Assembly: GCF_030253575.1 (NCBI RefSeq)
Contig: NC_080568.1
Span: forward strand, 22,901,501 to 22,965,500
Source: Rhododendron vialii
Lineage: Eukaryota > Streptophyta > Magnoliopsida > Ericales > Ericaceae
Reading direction: 5' to 3'
Length of the DNA stretch: 64,000 bases
The position numbers were made by a program, and so were the translations under genes. The notes under the pieces were generated by a model. That model was not told where the DNA came from. It saw only the letters and a program-made list of their open reading frames with translations, and did no database searches. This document shows, in pieces, positions 60,201 through 64,000 of the stretch (its first letter is position 1; each line of letters opens with the position of its first letter).

Positions 60201-62169
60201 AAACCTCATATATCATAATATTCACTTGGCCCGTTGAATTTGGTTTTGGACTATTTTTTTGTCCTCCTTTAATTTATAGGAAAAAAAAAACTACAGGATT
60301 AAAGACTTCCTATCCTATATAACAAAAATAATGAAAAAAATTAGTGGTGGCTGGCTTATGTAGTTTGAGGATAAAATAATTTTTTCAATGTAGTAAATAG
60401 TATGTTTTGAAATTGTTGTAGTGGCGGCTGCCTTCACTTGTCCCCCTCTGACTCCATCTTTCTCATGTGTTAGGTGGGACATGAATGCTATTGATCAACT
60501 CCCTAACTACATGAAGCCAATCTACAAGGCTCTCCTAAACGTTCATGATGAATTTTACCAGGAGATCATGGGAAAGAAAGAAATAAACTACAGCGTCCAA
60601 TATTTAGAAGAAGCGGTATGGCAACTTAAATACTTCTTTAAATACTTCTCACTATTATTTTTTTTATTTTGCTAATTTTATGAGAAAATAATGTTCTTTC
60701 ATAAATATTTTACAAAGGTTTTCACATAAATGAAATTGAAATGGTAGTTTTGTCTTTAACTGGCAACTTGATAGTTTCTTTTAGAGGAACTCATTCATGA
60801 TGATAACGAAGCTAGCTGCACAAGCATATTTTTTTCCGAATCCAAATCAAAACAATCATAATTAAAAGTTGCAAGTTTCTAACACAATAAGTAAATTACA
60901 AAACTATGGAACGTGCATAACTCAAGTGATTGACACATATAGAGATGAATAAAAATAAAAAAAAACTAATGAGTAAAATTACACACAATGTTCAAGATTA
61001 TGCTTGAGTTATGTCTCTTATTTTATTATAGTTCATTTTAACTCAAGTGATTGACACATTCTTCTTGATTTTCACTTTCTCTATGTTCATTCAAATCAGT
61101 ACAAAGAAGTAGTAAGATGCTACGACGTTGAGACCGAGTGGTTAAAGAAAGGATATGTGCAAAAGATGGAAGAGTATTTGGCCAATGCTTTAGTAACCAT
61201 CACTTCTCCATTGCTCACAACAGCGGCATTTGTAGGGATGGGAGAGATTGCAACCCTTGAGGCATTCCAATGGTTACAATCTCAACCTCGAATCCTCATG
61301 GCTTGCTCAACAATATTCCGAGTCATCAATGACATACAGAGCTGCAAGGTAATTAGTACAATATACTGTTAATTCTGTTTGGCATTTTTGCATTTTGGTT
61401 TGAAACTGCATTCTCAGACTGAATCTTGTAATCCTGGTTTCAACTGCAGAGAAGGCAGTTCCATTTAATAGTACAACGAGTTTAGATCTTTCAATGATCT
61501 GACCAAAACAATATATTTAAAAATCCAACTCCTTGGCATGCCTAGTTGACAAAACTGGTTTCGATTGGGTTTGATTTGGCCTGATTGTTTTACCTTAAAG
61601 CACCTTTTATCACATGATTATTGGAAAAATGATGTTAGCTTTGATTTATGTTAACAGCAAATTTTAGGGTCTATGCAAAGATGTTATGAAGATAGTTTCT
61701 AAAATTTAATAAAACTAAAAACTGCAAACAATTAAGGGATACGTGTCACTCACACGACTCCCTTTACATAAAGTTATTCTGCAATACTGATAGGTGAAAC
61801 ATTGACATATGGTGGATGCTCACACATGGTCATCATTTATCTAACAATTGTTTTTGTAATTTTTTTAAACAATTGAAGACAGAAGATGAGAGAAACCACG
61901 TGGCTACTGGAGTTGAGTGCTACATGAAGCAACATGGTGTTTCAAGGCCGGAAGCCATTAGTGATTTGTTGAAAATAATTGAGAATGCATGGATCGACAT
62001 CAATGAAGAGATGATGAGACCAACTATGATATCTAGAGATCTTGTCATTCGAATTCTCAAATTTGCATGCCTTTACGGTGTGGTATACAAGTATAGTGAT
62101 GGCTATACTCAACCAGAATGTGCCAAAGACTCCATCATTGCACTGTACGAAGATTCAATCTCCATATGA
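57237..62169 (+). CDS. Terpene synthase, TPS-a type (probable sesquiterpene synthase), 7 exons, 552 aa
   Basis: Exons: 57237-57350, 57544-57811, 58059-58434, 58876-59094, 60474-60615, 61100-61348 and 61879-62169. All introns are GT-AG, the phases agree, and the frame is open to TGA. Seven exons and about 550 aa are standard for class III plant terpene synthases. Visible motifs: RPx8W at residues 16-26 ([11 protein letters not shown]), RDR at 268-270, aspartate-rich DDTYD at 305-309 and NSE/DTE (NDIQSCKTE) at 450-458. These bind Mg2+ and ionise a prenyl diphosphate. The absence of a transit peptide and RP in place of RR suggest a cytosolic enzyme acting on farnesyl diphosphate; the product cannot be told from sequence. 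A truncated duplicate lies at 24478-37537. A TRIM sits just upstream of its TATA-like box, a MITE piece in intron 1 and a hAT-like element in intron 4. Confidence 0.96.
57367..57500. mobile_element. Truncated Stowaway-like MITE in intron 1
   Basis: CTCCCTTTGTCTC preceded by TA, then inner sequence resembling the 48706 copy (cattttcattgtccat, aaatctcgattag), but no right terminus before the acceptor at 57543. The pseudogene intron 1 lacks it. Confidence 0.55.
59764..60461. mobile_element. hAT-like non-autonomous element, 698 bp, in terpene synthase intron 4
   Basis: The 8-bp duplication ctcatgtg flanks it (59756-59763 and 60462-60469), and the pseudogene has the uninterrupted gtgctcgggtgttag. 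The ends CAGGGATTGAGCCA and TGACTCCATCTTT form a poor, decayed inverted repeat (about 9 of 13). The right TSD copy forms part of the sequence just before the exon 5 acceptor, so the splice site now lies 4 bp downstream of the element's duplicated target. Confidence 0.75.
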
Positions 62170-63005
62170 TCAAGCATTGATAATTTGGTGTTTGTTTCCA
62201 AATTCAAATGGGAAATAAATAAGTGGATGCTGGGATTTCAATTTGTACTCTATGTCCAAGAGCAATATTGATGCAGAATGGAAATCGAAATAATTTAATA
62301 AATAGCATTCTCTAGTTTTCCTTATTTTGATTTTAGTAATTTTGTTAGGGAATTTCAATTTTAAGAATAAGAATTCTAAGATCAATTTTAGGAATGAAAT
62401 CAATTTTAGGATTGATTTAAGAATAAAATCAATTTTAGGATTGATTTTATCCAATATGTTTTATTTCCTTTTCAGTATTTTAGTAATGCTCTACTATAAA
62501 TTGAGATGTAAGCCTTCTAGCAAATTGTTTGCTTTTTTGATGATTATTAATGAAAATTGAGAGTTTTCTCTATTCGTGTTTGTGTTTCAAAATAAGAATC
62601 TTTAGCATAAACAAGTTCGTGATATCTTATTGCAACTAGTTTCGTAAAAGGAAGATGTGTTGCATCAAATTGCAGTGCTCCCTATCAAGGAGTTCCACTA
62701 TGGTTTTCACTTATGGGAATATTATTGATGAGGATGAAGCATTGGCCTTAAAGTAGTTCGAAACTTCATTTTTTGTATTAGCGTCTTCATCAGTATTATT
62801 CCTGATTGGTCTTAAAATCAATCTCACATCACACATGGGATTGATTTTAAGGCGTGTTGCCATCAGAACAACTAGAAACAAGTAATCCTAACTACATTGG
62901 CAACCAATAATATTCCACTCGGTATCCAAAAACGCAAAGCACAGATGCCGATGAGTAAGCCTAAACTGTAGGTTAAAATCCAATCCTTACGAGGTGTTTG
63001 GATGG
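62170..63005. other. 3' flank of the terpene synthase gene
   Basis: No gene. About 62330-62460 holds short inverted and direct repeats of atcaattttagg/gaatgaaatcaa. ttgttagggaatttcaattt at about 62343 followed by a TATA-like ctataaattgag near 62495 could be a small LTR remnant, but I found no second end. Confidence 0.5.
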
Positions 63006-64000
63006 TGCTTGACCGATTTCCTAGTCCTAAAATAATAGGTTGCCCCATGCGTAGGGCGGAGATCGATGTAGCACAATATCCGATAAGACCAGAGTCGAAT
63101 CCACAATGACGGTGATGTGTGCTGACTAAAAATTCGGGTTGTTATAATTTAAATGGGCTCTTAGGTAGCCACCCCTTATCGATTGGATGAAATTAACTAA
63201 AAGCTAGGAAAATATTTATCCTTTTCAAATAATTAAAAAGAAGGTACGGTCGTAGGTTTCATAGCACTCGCAACCGGCCCAGACTCATCTGCTTCAATCG
63301 GTGTTCTTTAAAATGTTTGATTTTAGGCTGAAAAAGATATCCCGAAAGATGCGAACCCTTATGGTCGCCGTTTACCCATACGCAGCGAAAAATGAGTTTT
63401 GAACCCCCATTCTCCCGTTCACATGGACTCCGACAATGCCCAGATTCGTCTACGGGAAGTATTTTACCAATCTAAAATTATTTTTTAAACATTCTTTATT
63501 TCGAAAAGGAGCAGAACGCATCCAATCCGGCCACGGTATGCTAATCACCCCGCGACCCTACCTCGACGACTACTCACTAATCATTGCACAAGAAACAGAA
63601 GAAACCCTAGAATGAAACATGCTTCTAAACGCGTGAGATAAAAAATAAATAAAAGATCTAAGTTAAACAAGAATCAACGAACAATTTTTATAAAGAACAG
63701 AAATTAAAACAAGTTACCGAAATACAAGTAATTGAACGAACCCTCAAAAACTTGAAGAGAAAAGAAAACACTAAAACCATATGTGCCACAGCCCCGTCCG
63801 TAACTTTTTTCCGTTCAGCAGCAACCTTTTTTCTTCCTTTTTCACGCCAGCAGACCTCTGAAGTCAATTGGGTAAAGTGTTTTATAGGGTTTGAAGGTAT
63901 TAATTGTGGTCCTTTGGGTTTTGCTTAATATTAAATTGACCACCAAAATTTCAATGCACTTTGTACTTCAATCCAAAACTTTTGCTAACTTCCATCTTTA
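63006..64000 (-). mobile_element. LTR of a Gypsy-like element, running off the right edge
   Basis: It begins TGCTTGACCGATTTCC after a possible 5-bp target gatgg, then gcgtagggcggagatcgatg and gataagaccagagtcgaatc. These mirror the internal tract of the solo LTR at 7558-9139. From 63616 it matches 19497 onward closely. By that comparison about 140 bp remain beyond the window. Whether it is solo or part of a full element cannot be seen. Confidence 0.75.

Overview
This is a nuclear plant (eudicot) genomic window that is mostly transposons. The evidence is spliced genes with GT-AG introns, a seven-exon TPS-a-type terpene synthase, a plant-specific DUF936-type gene, CACTA, MULE, hAT, TRIM and Gypsy-type elements, and TA-flanked MITEs. 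I cannot name the species. I saw no prokaryotic, organellar or CRISPR-like content and no confident RNA gene.

Layout. (1) 1-16289: two related CACTA (En/Spm) elements in the same minus orientation, one inside the other. The inner element ends at 12649 and runs off the left edge. It carries an apparently uninterrupted six-exon TNP2-type transposase gene (6798 to 3126, about 1074 aa) and a damaged second gene of the Transposase_24 type. It also hosts a 1582-bp solo LTR, a LINE fragment and another non-LTR-like insertion. The outer element (12650-16289) was hit within its own transposase exon. (2) 16290-24206: repeats, LTR pieces, a LINE-like copy, a TA-flanked MITE and a CACTA-like MITE. (3) 24478-37537: a terpene synthase pseudogene split by a 132-bp MULE-type MITE (exon 2), a 5.5-kb MULE (exon 3) and a hAT element (exon 3). 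The hAT contains a solo LTR, which contains a CACTA element. (4) 37513-39842: the 3' part of a DUF936/DUF6857-type gene, joined directly to intron 5 of the pseudogene. (5) 39843-48240: mostly unassigned sequence with a long-chain acyl-CoA synthetase remnant, a MITE and a LINE 3' fragment. (6) 48244-56000: MITEs and a second nest (hAT, then MITE, then CACTA). (7) 56258-62169: an intact terpene synthase gene with a TRIM retrotransposon 21 bp upstream of its TATA-like box and a hAT-like element in intron 4. (8) 63006-64000: an LTR that runs off the right edge.

How the parts relate. The two terpene synthase copies are duplicates about 33 kb apart. One kept its frame and motifs (RPx8W, RDR, DDTYD, NSE/DTE); the other lost its frame and its last two exons. 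Several insertions can be placed in order because one interrupts another, and most have target-site duplications of the length expected for their superfamily. All boundaries and exon models were read by eye; no alignment or database search was run.
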